Shown: positions 11,653 to 22,109 of the stretch, one piece after another
How the letters are laid out: the number at the start of each line of letters is the position of its first letter
How positions within the stretch are numbered: the first letter of the stretch is position 1
Source: Diphasiastrum complanatum
Taxonomy: Eukaryota; Streptophyta; Lycopodiopsida; Lycopodiales; Lycopodiaceae
Reading direction: 5' to 3'
Assembly: GCA_029204225.1 (NCBI GenBank)
Contig: CM055092.1
Span: 44,386,309 to 44,450,308, forward strand
DNA: 64,000 nucleotides
Position numbers and translations under genes: made by a program
Notes under the pieces: generated by a model
Told to the model about the DNA's origin: nothing
Databases searched by the model: none
Seen by the model: the letters and a program-made list of their open reading frames with translations, nothing else

Positions 11653-13358
11653 CTCCCTCTTCAACTAGTTTTGGCATAGTTTTGACAATAGAACTTTGAT
11701 CCAACTTTAGAATGATCTTCATCCTAAGTATAGATCTCCTTTCTAAGGTTCTAAAGTATCTTTCATAATTGATATAGAGAATAGTGTCCAAATTGGATGC
11801 TTCATTATTTCTTACATCAATTTTACACATCAAGATATAACTAGAACATGAAGAACCAGATAGAATGTGAATGAAATGATTCCTCCATGCTTCAAACTTT
11901 GAACTCTTTGGAAAATTACATCAACCAAACAATAAATGTGAGTGATGACCATTTGCTTGCTTGTCTCCTCCAACTTTGTCCTTTCTTGATATGTCTCCAC
12001 CATAAAACTCCATGAATGAGCCTCCATCTCCATCTTGCCACAAGATATCATCAAACCTTGATGACTTGGCCATGAATGAGTGACATAATGAACCTCCATT
12101 AGCTTCATTTCCATCAGCAAAACCAGCCAAGAATTCTAGTACAACTCCAAAAATAAGATATTGCAAGACAATGTAGCTAGTTTGTCCATATCTTGACAAT
12201 TTGCACACATTCACATGAAATACTCAAACACGAGATAGAACAAGTAAAGTAAACTTGAACAACACTTCCTTGCTCCTCCTTTGACCTTACTTGAGTCTTC
12301 AATAAGCAGCAAAAACATATCCATAACATATTTGCCAATTACCTCTCCTTTGATGCTCTTGACTAGCTCCAAATTGCCACCTTTCCTTTTGTGTTGTTGA
12401 AGCCCTTTGAGATCAACATCTTGATCTTCCTCTTGATCATCAAAGTCATTGAACAAACTTTTTTTTCGAGATCCATTACTTGCTTTTCCAGTATAAAAAC
12501 CATGAGAACCAATAATAGCATCATCTACACAAGAAAATTCTCCAAAACATGTGAGTAAAGCAAAGTGTGTCACTTCCACTTGCTTACCTTTCTCTTGATC
12601 ATCAAAGATATCAAAGATATGAATATCTTCAGACCTGAACCTCTAGAAATACTACCTCTCAAACATATGATCTAGATCCAACAAGATCTCATCAATGCTT
12701 GATCTCGAATTTCCACAAAGGTTAGTGAAAACAATGTCACCAATGTCACCATCATAAATCAAAAGATAGATTCCAAACTTTCCATCCAACATGAAGTAGA
12801 GTAGGTGAAGATGAGTATCAAACCTAATAAATCCAGCCCTCGTGAGTCCATAACAAACCTCAATAAGCTCACCAATGAGATCTCCCTTGCCTTGAAGAAA
12901 TTGCCTCTCGATTTGCTCCATGTAGTCTTCTCCAACCAACCTTTTGCCATCTTGATCATGAGTGATCAATTCATAATCATAGAATCCTTTGAGTTGATGA
13001 AGAGATGTGGGATCCATGCCTTGGATCTTCCCAAGAACAATCTTCCATTGCTCTTCCCTTCATAAGACTCCCTCTTAATGATTGCATCATAAGAAGTAGA
13101 AACCTCAAAAACATTAGAAGCCATGAAAAAAATGATTAGTACCTTCAACATAAGAATGATTGAAGTACTCTCTTTTTTCAAGCAAGAACTTCTACTCAAT
13201 GATTTAGGTAATGACTCATATGATAATGATTCTTCCTCACTATCATTCACAATGACATCACACCCTACTTTGAACTCTTCACATACTTCTATCTCCCTCA
13301 CCAAGCCTCTTGATAGAACCATTTGATCTACTCTCTTTATGAAGACATGTGACTCCAC
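11653..13358 (-). pseudogene. Copia K: scrambled RT/RNase H remnants
   Basis: From high to low coordinates, 13017-12652 translates to a decayed copia RT: EDYMEQIERQF corresponds to the EDIYMEQPEGF region and IYLLIYDGDI to the YVDD loop, followed by SSIDEILLDLDHMFE. 12579-12500 looks like the pre-RT linker (THFALLTCFGEF). 11690-11653 encodes the family's C-terminal LVEEGV. The order is not canonical (the linker follows RT), so rearrangement or a second insertion is likely. These frames look novel at first sight but are explained by copia decay. Confidence 0.6.
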
Positions 13359-13370
13359 TTGCTGGAAAAA

Positions 13371-14627
13371 TCACTTTCTTGGAATCATAACAAAAGAATG
13401 TAGAAGAACCATCTCTTCATGAATGCACCTAGCAACATCTTTTTCCATATGATCAAAGAAATCATTAACAACAATCTTTTTCAAGGAAGAACCTTCACCT
13501 CCATTGATGAAGTTAGCTCTTTCCTTACCTTTTGCATGCTTGCACTTGCCATGAAGAACCTTTGAAACACCATCATTATCCTCAAGACTAGCCAAGTTAG
13601 CACAGAGATGAACATGTCCAAGAAGCATATTAGATCTTGACCTAGATCTAGCATAAGGAAGCTTGTTAGACTTTGCATAAGATCCACCAATCTTATTGAT
13701 GCTAAAGGCTAACTTTGGAAAGTTGAGACTAATCTCCTTTTCCATTCCATCCTTTTTGTTAGCCATAACAAAAGCATCAAGCTTGAAAAGTCTACCTTGT
13801 TTATTGCCCCTATCAACCAAGATTTCTTCCTTTGTAATGAAGCAAGCATCACCCCCAAACTTTACCATGTATCCTTTCTCTATCATTTGACCAACACTTA
13901 GCAAATTCTTTGAAAGTGAAAGAATGTAAAGAACACCATCAAGTCTTGCTTTCTTATTAGTAGAGAGACAAATAGGAATTGAACCAATACCTTCAATCAC
14001 ACACTCACCACCATTGGCCATGTGAATTGCTTTCTTGGCTCCATCATAAGTGACCGAAGAAGTAAAGAACTCCTTGTGACTAGTCATGTGTGAGCTAGCT
14101 CCACTATCAATCCACCATGAATCTTTGTCACCTTCACTTGATATTGGACTTGAAGAACACATCAAAAGAGAATCACCACCACCTAGACCCTCATCATTAG
14201 TAGTAAAGCTGATTTGTTTGCTACCTTCATCTCTTTGCTTCTTCAAACATTCATTTGCAAAATGCCCTTTGATTCCACAATAAAAGCATTTCAACTTAGA
14301 CTTATCTTTCTTTTTGCCAAAAGAGGAAGTCTCACCTTGATCTTGCCCTTTAGACCACTTGCCTTTGCCTTTGCCCTTGAACTTGCCTTTGATGAACATA
14401 GTCTCCTCTTCATAATGAGATGTCGATGTAGATCCACCTCTTTTTGATTGAAGCCTATACTCCTCATTCACCAAGATCTCTTGCAAATTCACAATACTTG
14501 GCAAAGTCTTTTGAATAGCAAAACTTTGAACAAGATTAGCATGATCATCCAACAAGTCATTAAGTATAACTTGAACAAGCTCTACCTCCTTAATGCTTTC
14601 ATCAATACATGCTAACTCATTAGTCAT
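13371..14627 (-). pseudogene. Copia K: truncated gag-protease frame (418 codons open)
   Basis: An open frame carrying the C-terminal half of copia gag (ELACIDESIK...QSFAIQ), a Lys/Gly-rich linker, an intact CCHC zinc knuckle CFYCGIKGHFANEC, and the protease motif WWIDSGASSHMT. The typical GAG-pre-integrase lead-in KNLLSVGQMIEKG follows. The first roughly 110 gag residues are missing: sequence upstream of 14627 is unrelated. After the protease the frame drifts into non-homologous sequence instead of the integrase. So it is an open but truncated remnant. The M at 14627 is not the original start. Confidence 0.8.
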
Positions 14628-15539
14628 TAGAAGATTCGAACGTGAAAATTTTCATGATAGCTTTGTTCAAATTTGATAGGCGTAGTCATTGTTGAGATGA
14701 AAAAATAATTCATCTTGACTTTAGTTTTGCTACAAATATTGTACCATGCAAGTATGTTGTTCATAAATGCAAAATGCCAAGTTTGGCTTAGATAGAACTC
14801 GAGCTACATGGATATGTCATATCTAGAATGATGAGTATAACTTGCATATAGATTGTAGACATATAATTAGCAAAATTATGCTAGTAGAAACTCGTGGCAA
14901 TTCACATGCATTAATTGTAAGTGATCCATAGTGACATGCAAGGCATGCACAAAGTGTAATGGACACATGCACGATGATTTGTACATTTCTAGTTAGAACT
15001 AGGACACCTGAAAAAAAGTTGGTAGAGATTCATGCATGAGAAGTGACAAATGTCACATAGACTCTAGTTTTCACTTTAGATGTCATTAAATGATGGATGG
15101 ATGTGGTTCTACCTCAAGCTACCTCAAACTCCATAAATATGTGTAGCTCTCCTCATATTTTTTGATGAAGAACCAAAGCTTTGTAGCTATCTCATGCCAT
15201 TTTGGATCCACACAAATTTTGCTTGTTATCTCTCTATCTTTCTCTCTCTATCGGTGTTGAGCCTTCTGAGTGTCAATAGTGTTTTCTTTTGAATCATTTC
15301 ACACATGTCAAAGTAGGATTCAAACTAGCCAAAGTGTCTCAATCCACTTTGTGTGTCTGATCTAGATAACTTGTCTTGTGGAATATTTGAGATCCATCTC
15401 AAATACAGTTCCAAGTGTTTCACATAGGAAGGTAGAACATCCTTGAAAATACCTATAGTGAAAGAGAGCAGCAATTTTAAGTTTGATTGGAACAAGCTCA
15501 AACATATTGCAATCCAATAACTAAGAAGTCTTCATCTAA
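14628..15539. other. Non-coding; dispersed repeat and probable leader of copia N
   Basis: Contains the inverted copy (14906-15016) of the 3413-3523 repeat. The rest is AT-rich, with CATAAATATG near 15131 as a possible TATA box on plus, and leads into the gag of copia N at 15540. It may include an LTR and leader of N, but I could not find a primer site. Confidence 0.35.
14906..15016 (-). repeat. Dispersed repeat, inverted copy of 3413-3523
   Basis: Reverse-complement match to 3413-3523 over about 110 bp with few mismatches. The two copies are 11 kb apart in opposite orientation. Confidence 0.6.
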
Positions 15540-16806
15540 ATGGCACCTTTGGGTATCTTCTAGAAGCAAATGAAAGACTAAATACTTCTAATTACTCAAT
15601 TTGGAAGTTCAGAATGGAGTCTATTTTGATACTCTAGAATGTTATGGACATTGTGCTTGGTGTTGAGGAGGAGCCTCAAGACTGAAATTCCTAATTATAG
15701 GAAGAGAGCTAGAATGGCTCTACATTTCATTAAGATGAATGTATCAATGAAATTTTGAGAGAGATAGGATCTTGCACCACAGCTAAAGATGCTTGGGATG
15801 CACTTAAGTCCATCTATGAAGCAAAGAATACTTCTAGAATACTCACTCTTAGGAATCAGATTTTTCAAAGTTTTCAAAGTGAAGAGAGTGCATCAAAGTA
15901 TGTTTTGAGAGTTAAAGCTTTACATAGAGAGCTTTCATGTGTTGGTGTTACTATTAACCAAGATGAGCTAGTTCAAGTCATTTTAAATGGCTTGAAATAT
16001 GACTATGATAATCTTGTTCAGTCTTTTGCCATTACGGAGAAGTTGCCTAATCTAGAAACTCTCCAAGGAATTCTTATTTCTGAAGAATCTAGGCAAAGCT
16101 ATAAACTTTCCAAGATGAACAAACTCGTGCATGGTGGAAGTGACAAAGCCCTCTTTGTCAAAGACAAGCATAAAGGAAAGAGTAAGAACCAGTTTTCTCA
16201 AGCATCCAACAAAGATAAAGCCAAAGATCGAGACACAGATGGTGAAGAGGATGATACATCTCATCCTTCTACTTCAAAGACCAAGAAGAAAAAAGTAAAG
16301 TATTTCTTCTGTAGCAAGAAGGGGCAATATGCCTCTAATTTCTTTAAGAAGGAAAACCAACTCAAACAAGCTAATCTCTCCAAAGAGATTGAAAAAGATT
16401 TTGTTGCAAGTGATGGAGAAGGATCACTTATGGTGTCCAGTTTTTCTTCATCACCTTTCAAGAAAGATGGAGCTTGGTACATATGTGTTGTCCAAAGGAG
16501 TCTTTTGACTCAATTGTACCTTACAAAGGAATTAAGAGATCTATTTACACTACTAATGATCATGAGTGCTCTATAGAAGGAATTGGCAACATTCCATTGA
16601 AACTTGTTTCTTCAAAAGTTCTTGCACTTTCTAATGTTCTTTTCATTCCAAAACTTACAAAGAACTTGATTAGTGTGGGAAAGTTGCTTGAAAATGGTTG
16701 TGATGTAAAGTTCAACTCCAATACTTGCTTTATCAAAAAAAATGATGAGATCCTAGCTGATGGATCTACATGTGGTGGAATTTTTAAGTTGAATGCTTAT
16801 GAGAAT
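15540..16806 (+). pseudogene. Copia N part 1: gag and start of pol, inactivated
   Basis: Begins with a decayed gag start at 15540 (ATG, stop after a few codons, frameshifts). A long gag frame at 15755-16576 then has SIYEAKNTSRILTLRNQIFQSFQ and ELVQVILNGL. The zinc knuckle at about 16303-16345 reads FFCSKKGQYASNFF: two of the four metal ligands are Phe and the His position is shifted, so it cannot fold normally. The protease active site is lost, replaced by AWYICVV and a frameshift. 16474-16806 carries the region leading to the GAG-pre-integrase domain (KNLISVGKLLENG). Coding continues at 19799 after the insertion of element M. Confidence 0.85.
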
Positions 16807-16990
16807 TGTGAACTTGAAGTGAAGGTCTACTATTTCTAAAGTCCTGACTTTAGCAGTTGTGACTTAAAAAGAACAAGTCAACATAACACTGTTAAATAGA
16901 ACTTGAAAAAGAACTCAAAAACTTAGGGAAGAGCTTTAACATTTAATCACAAAATCATTCATTAGAGAGACTTGTTGAGGGGTCAAGATG

Positions 16991-17026
16991 GGGACCCCCC
17001 CCCCCCCCAAAAAAAAAAAAAAAAAA
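16991..17026 (+). repeat. Poly-C followed by poly-A tract
   Basis: A run of C directly followed by a run of A within element M. A likely sequencing and assembly trouble spot. Confidence 0.85.
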
Positions 17027-17464
17027 TTTCTTTTCAAATTATGCAAGATCAATTGGCCCAAGGCCAATTACATATACAGTGGTTTTGGGAAGATGGATTC
17101 TTAGATCTTTTACATCAACCAGAAGTTTACAAATTCTGGACCTTAAAGAATCTTATACCAAGAAAAGTGGTTCCTTGTGACATGCAAGGACTTACTGATC
17201 AAGAAAAGAACATGCATAGGCATTTGACATCAGTAGGTATGGCATGCATGAATCCAATTTGACATGCAAGCTTCAATTTCAACATGCAAACTTCAATTTC
17301 ATACATGCAAGTTCCCAAATCAGACATGCAACTCCTAAATCAAACATGCAACTCCTAAATCAGACATGCATGACCAAAACGTTATGGATGATGTGACATG
17401 CAAAGCCATCAAGTCATGGATGGTGTGACATGCATGGCCATCAGTCTTATGGATGGTGTGAAAG

Positions 17465-17467
<3 letters not shown>

Positions 17468-17515
<48 letters not shown>
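17468..17515 (+). repeat. (GA)n microsatellite
   Basis: Uninterrupted AG dinucleotide repeat inside element M. Confidence 0.95.
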
Positions 17516-17518
<3 letters not shown>

Positions 17519-17607
17519 AAGAGGTAGGAGAAAGTGAGTGTGGAAAAGTGGTTCCAAAAAGTGACTTCAGTCCAAGCTTGATAGATCCTCCTCAAGTCGT
17601 AGCTCCA

Positions 17608-17940
17608 AGCTTTCTTCCAAGCACCTACACACACACAAGCAAGAGCAAGAGGCAAAGCAAAAATGAATGCGAGAGATGAATAATGAGGGAGAGGGGCGAG
17701 TTAGTCTTTTTATAGGGAATGTTTAGTCTTTAGGAAGTGACTGAGGTGTCCAAAATAAGTGTGAGAGGTGTAAGGGAGACTCTAGGATAAGTAAAGTGAG
17801 AGGGTGAGGTGTATAGGTATGAGAGAGTGTTTATCACTTAGTTAGAGCAAAAGGGGAGGAGTAGGAGGGTGTATTTTCCTAGGTGTCCTATTCCTTTCAA
17901 GCCATGTGGAAAAGTAGGTAAGTTACATATTGATAAGGAT
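17608..17940 (+). repeat. Direct repeat in element M, copy 1
   Basis: 333 bp nearly identical to 18950-19280, starting AGCTTTCTTCC and ending TTGATAAGGAT. Its position before the primer site is what a 5' LTR segment would have, and copy 2 may be the matching 3' LTR segment. Confidence 0.8.
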
Positions 17941-18438
17941 AGAAGGTAGGTAGCCTAACATTCAATGTTAGTCACTTTTAAGTTGAATATTTCTGTGTAC
18001 AGCATTGGGATCCACCCAAGTGTTTTTCATGTCATGGGTTCCTTGCGATAGGCCTGCACTTGTTCTTTGGAAAGGCGTTGAGTCTTCTCTTTTGGAGTTT
18101 GAGTGATGGGATGTCCCTTCCTTTTGTTTTCGCTTCCATTTCGATGATTATCCTGCAGTTCAATAGTTAGAATTAAAGTAGAATCATTGTGCTACTGTAC
18201 TGTGGGTTCTATCAGTTGATAAGGATCAGTTGGCCTCACCACGAGGCAAGTCGATGGGACATGCGTCCCGCCAACGGCAACCTGGGTCATGCATGGGTTG
18301 CCTGAGTGAACAACTATGTGTACAGTGTAATTTCATTGTGAGAAATATAGTTGCTATGTGAGCTTGTTGTGGAGAGTGTTTTATGTATGTGTTACTGTGT
18401 AGTATGATCTGTGTTCCTGTGCAAAGCAAATTCTAAGT

Positions 18439-18450
18439 TGGTATCAGAGC
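18439..18450 (+). promoter_or_regulatory. Primer-binding site (initiator-Met tRNA type)
   Basis: TGGTATCAGAGC, a perfect 12-base match to the common plant LTR-element primer site, on plus inside element M. It defines M's orientation. Confidence 0.75.
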
Positions 18451-18949
18451 TGTACAGGGAGTGTACACAGTACACGTTGAAGAGAGCTTGGGGAGAACTG
18501 TCTTTTGAGAGTTCAGAGTTTACGGCGGGTTGAAGACGGAAGGAGAAACACTGGTGTAGATAGTTTAGCACACAGAAGCTTGGTGAGCTTGAGACTGTGT
18601 GAGGATTCAGAGACAAGGGTTGTCGGCTGAATCAGTACCTCAGCAAACAAAATTTTGAAATTTCGAAGCAGGCTATTTGGTGTTTGCAGTCAGTGTGCAT
18701 TCAATTGGACACTGTTTCACAAACGGATTAAAGCACTAGCTTTCCAGTGGTAGGGTGACCTCAAAGCAGTTGATTTGGCCAGCCAGAGAGCTGTAAAAAA
18801 GCAAGCCAAGATCGAAGTTGTGAGAAAAACCCTGGCCTAGGGTTTGGAAGCAGAAAAGCAAAGTTTTCTCTCTATATTGATCTATTTTCCAAGCTGTAAA
18901 AACACAGAGGAGGGCGCCTTGGCAGTGCGAGTCAGACCAGAGGAGGTCG

Positions 18950-19280
18950 AGCTTTCTTCCAAGCACCTACACACACACAAGCAAGAGCAAGAGGCAAAGC
19001 AAAAATGAATGGGAGATGAATAATGAGGGAGAGGGGCGAGTTAGTCTTTTTATAGGGAATGTGTAGTCTTTAGAAAGTGGTTGAGGTGTCCAAAATAAGT
19101 GTGAGAGGTGTAAGGGAGACTCTGGGATAAGTAAAGTGAGAGGGCGAGGTGTATAGGTACAAGAGAGTGTTTATCACTTAGTTAGAGCAAAAGGGGAGGA
19201 GCAGGAGGGCGCATTTTCCTAGGTGTCCTATTGCTTTTAAGCCATGTAGAATAGTAGGTAAGTTACATATTGATAAGGAT
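18950..19280 (+). repeat. Direct repeat in element M, copy 2
   Basis: Matches 17608-17940. Just after it, 19281-19292 (TCATGTCATGGG) still matches 18029-18040, so the two copies differ by internal deletions and not only by ends. Confidence 0.8.
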
Positions 19281-19798
19281 TCATGTCATGGGAAAGGCTT
19301 TGTTTATGTCCATCTTACCTTGCATAATTTTCATCAATTTCTAGGCTCTTTTTTTCTAGGGGTTGCCCATCCCCAATCATAGTGGAGTGTGACATAAAGG
19401 GTGATCAGTCCTTTGGTTTTTTCTCCCAGTCTTTATAGACTCGAGTGAGCCTTCTTTATAGACTCGATTGAGCCTTCTTCAAGTACCGCCTTTAAGCTTT
19501 TAGAAGCTTCTTTGGATTCATTCTTCAGGTACTCTTCTTAGTACCTGCACATACCCTTATGAAAAGGTTAGAAGCCATACCATCAAATGGTTCATTATTA
19601 GATTCTATTTCTAGAACCTGCATATCAAACTGTTAGCATTGCTCTATAGTTTCATTTCTTGTCTTCAGGTAACGATACCTGCACTCATAATTCATCAGTT
19701 AGAGTAATAAGCTCTAATATTCAAAATACGTTTCAAAAAAAGAATGGAAGACTGGACAGCCTTTATTTCTTGGTCAATTTGGTCTATACAATTTTACA

Positions 19799-19934
19799 AG
19801 AATGCAAACCTTTGTGAAGTTGCTTTGTTATCTAAGGAAGAGTTGTGGCATAGAAGGTTGGGACATCCTAACTTTAAATCTATGTCTTCTATGGTCAAGA
19901 AAGTGAAGGCTATTGGTCTTTCAAAATCTCTTTC
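19799..19934 (+). pseudogene. Copia N part 2: GAG-pre-integrase fragment
   Basis: Resumes the frame of 16806 in phase and encodes the conserved pre-integrase motif ELWHRRLGHPNF. It is cut after KSL by the LTR starting at 19935. Confidence 0.8.
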
Positions 19935-20406
19935 TGATAAGGAAAAATTCCCGACGAGGGATTGGTCTCGCCAGGAAGCCCTACAGGGGAAGGGCCCACA
20001 CTACCCTTATATGAGTGAATGAGGGATACTGCTTCCAATTTTGAGGGCCATTTTAATCACCCCGTCCCCAGTCGATGAGGGTTTTTCAGGCCCCCAGAGG
20101 CATGGCTGCAAGGAGGTTTAACATCATTCTTGATCGTATTGATTCTGTCTTTCCATATCCTAGCTCTAGGTGAGGGTAATTAAGGACATCTCCATTACAC
20201 TACGGCTGCACTTGGTAAAGAGGGTGGTGCTTACCATTATTTTAAGATGTCCATGAGTGCTCAATCAACAACAATAGTAAATAAGATCAGTGTGCATGAA
20301 ACGACAATAAAGCATCATCTTTTAGTCATCTTCGTGCTACGTGGGGTGCCAGTTATACGTGCCGCTTTGTTTGATAAGCGTAAAAAATTTGAGTCTTTTT
20401 TTTTCA
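19935..20406 (-). repeat. LTR fragment related to 6012-6474
   Basis: Reverse-complement match to the 6012-6474 LTR through most of its length (for example the shared GGCTGCACTTGGTAAAGAGG block). It lies in copia N with no matching target duplication that I could find, so either a deletion followed or the right end (placed at a CA) is wrong. Confidence 0.55.
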
Positions 20407-20439
20407 AGGATAAGTATATACAGTTTTCAAGATGCTCAT

Positions 20440-20570
20440 TACTAAATGGATTTGGGACTAAGCATTGAAATCCAACACATCCGACCTCAAAGCCTTGATC
20501 TTGATGCAAAATTGGTTCTCTACAGCAGCTTTGAACTTCAAGAAAGTGTCAAACATTGTATTGCATCTCT
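20440..20570 (-). pseudogene. Copia integrase scrap
   Basis: Minus-strand translation gives FDTFLKFKAAVENQF and IKIKALRSD, the typical copia integrase stretch before the second catalytic Asp. It is too short to assign to a neighbour, though it may belong with H. Confidence 0.5.
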
Positions 20571-20713
20571 CCAAACTTTAGATCTATATGCTTCTTCAAA
20601 AGATGATGGTTCTTCAAACAATGTAGCTAAGAAGGAGTAAGAGGTAGAAGATGTAGAGTCTTCCTTTTGCTTTCCCTTGTCCACATAGGTGAGCCTTGAG
20701 GGCTCGGCCTTGC

Positions 20714-21390
20714 TCAGCCCCCTTTAACTAGCTGATCTTTGTCTCCATCCTTGGGTTTGTCAAGATCCTCCTCGGGTTTGTCAAGATCCTCCTTGGGTTT
20801 GTCAAGATCTTCAATGCACAATGGGTTAGATCCATTAGACAAGCTTTCAGCAAATTGTAACTCATCAAAAAGTACATCCTTGCTTACCTTTACTTTCTTG
20901 GATATAGGATCATATATCCTATAGCCCTTGCTATTTTCTCCATAGCCAACAAAAATCCCTTTGAAGGAGGTAGCATCTTCCTTCCTTCTTGTCTCCAAAG
21001 GGATGTGGACATAACAAATACATCCAAAGATTTTCTTACCAAACAAAGCTTGATAAGGTGAGACCCATCAAAAGCACTACTAGGAAGTCTATTACACAAG
21101 TAATTAGCACATGTTATAGCTTCTCCCCAAAATGAGATAAGAAGTGATGCATCAAGTCTTAAAGACTTTGCACATTCACATAGACTCCTATTTTTCCTCT
21201 CGGCCACCCCATTTTGTTGGGGGGTGTAGGAACAAGTGTATTGCAATTTAATGCCATTGATCTCACAAAAGTCTTTCATTATATTGGAGGTGTACTCTCC
21301 TCCATTATTACATCTTAGTGCTTTGATGGAAGTACTAAGTTGTTTCTCAACTAGAGACTTGAACTTAATGAAAGCTTCATATACAAGACT
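20714..21390 (-). pseudogene. Copia H: integrase C-terminal half and linker
   Basis: Minus-strand integrase with KALRCNNGGEYTS (the catalytic Asp codon has become Asn), then SYTPQQNGVAERKNRSLCECAKSLRLDA and CANYLCNRLPSS. A frameshift around 21046 is followed by the post-integrase fold FGCICYVHIPLETRRKED and GIFVGYGENSKGYRIYDP. The linker contains three 7-residue repeats of the form EDLDKP(K/E) at about 20750-20815. The RT is missing on the low-coordinate side. Confidence 0.8.
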
Positions 21391-21498
21391 TTTTTTTTAT
21401 AATAACTCGAGAATCATTAAGATATAGAATGATTAAAACTCAACTCTGAGTATCCCAGATACTCTTTTGAGTTAAATGCTCCTGTTTCTAGCACCAAA
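21391..21498 (-). mobile_element. Element W leader and primer-binding site
   Basis: Positions 21481-21498 are the reverse complement of TTTGGTGCTAGAAACAGG, a primer-site-like motif directly abutting the LTR at 21499. The preceding 80 bp are homologous to 38765-38856, where the same motif occurs. The rest of W's internal region is missing. Confidence 0.55.
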
Positions 21499-22109
21499 TA
21501 CAAGAAAATAACATTTATTCATCTTAATAGACTTGTCTGTCCCCTATGATAACTGGAGATCCAATCTAATGAAGAACTATACTCAAGCATCTGCAGACCA
21601 TAGACTATAGCAGAATAGCATCCACTAGAATGTCTGTGAGAGATTCAAAACACTGATCTGAATTCTTACTCAGTTGATAGATCAAGAATCAATCATCACA
21701 CTAACGAATCATCACAATTCTGTGTAATCCTCTGACAATAATTAAGTGTCTAATTATGATCCGTCAATCATAAATATTTAGATTCATATGATTCGTCAAT
21801 CATAGCTTTCTAGAATCCAAAATCATACTTAATCATTTACAAGATATATACATAGATTCACCTAGAATAGAGTCCTAAGCATGGACCAACTATTCATAGA
21901 ATTGCTATTGATAACTCTACACATGCATACACTATCTCATACCTTGTCTAAACTCCATTTAGTGTGTTCTGGGCCTCACAAGGATATTAGTTACTTTTGG
22001 GTCACATCCAGTATGACGTGGCATAACTAATGGCTTGTTTCACTGGAGTACCGTGTGTATCCAAGACTAGGAGTATACTATATCCTATGTATTGGTCATG
22101 GACATAACA
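21499..22109 (-). repeat. Element W 5' LTR, inserted in copia G RT
   Basis: On minus it starts TGTTATGTCC and ends CTTGTA. It interrupts the copia G RT frame exactly after ARLVAKGY-type coding (G resumes at 22110). No second LTR is visible. Confidence 0.6.

Larger units (their letters stand above)
16807..19798 (+). mobile_element. Element M: LTR-type insertion in copia N with 5-bp target duplication
   Basis: Bounded by TGTGAACTTG and ATTTTACA (TG...CA) and flanked by the direct duplication AGAAT (16802-16806 and 19799-19803). Removing the insert and one AGAAT copy rejoins the copia N frame in phase. An initiator-Met primer site TGGTATCAGAGC lies at 18439-18450 (plus), so the 5' LTR may be about 1.6 kb (16807-18437), but I could not confirm a matching 3' LTR start. 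A 331-333 bp segment occurs twice (17608-17940, 18950-19280). I see no retroviral coding, so M is non-autonomous or heavily deleted. Confidence 0.6.

Noticed and set aside
12652-13017. Apparent novel ORF cluster after the copia K protease
   Set aside because: On reading it carefully, the frame aligns with decayed copia RT (EDYMEQ..., IYLLIYDGDI in place of the YVDD loop), so it is decay, not a captured gene.
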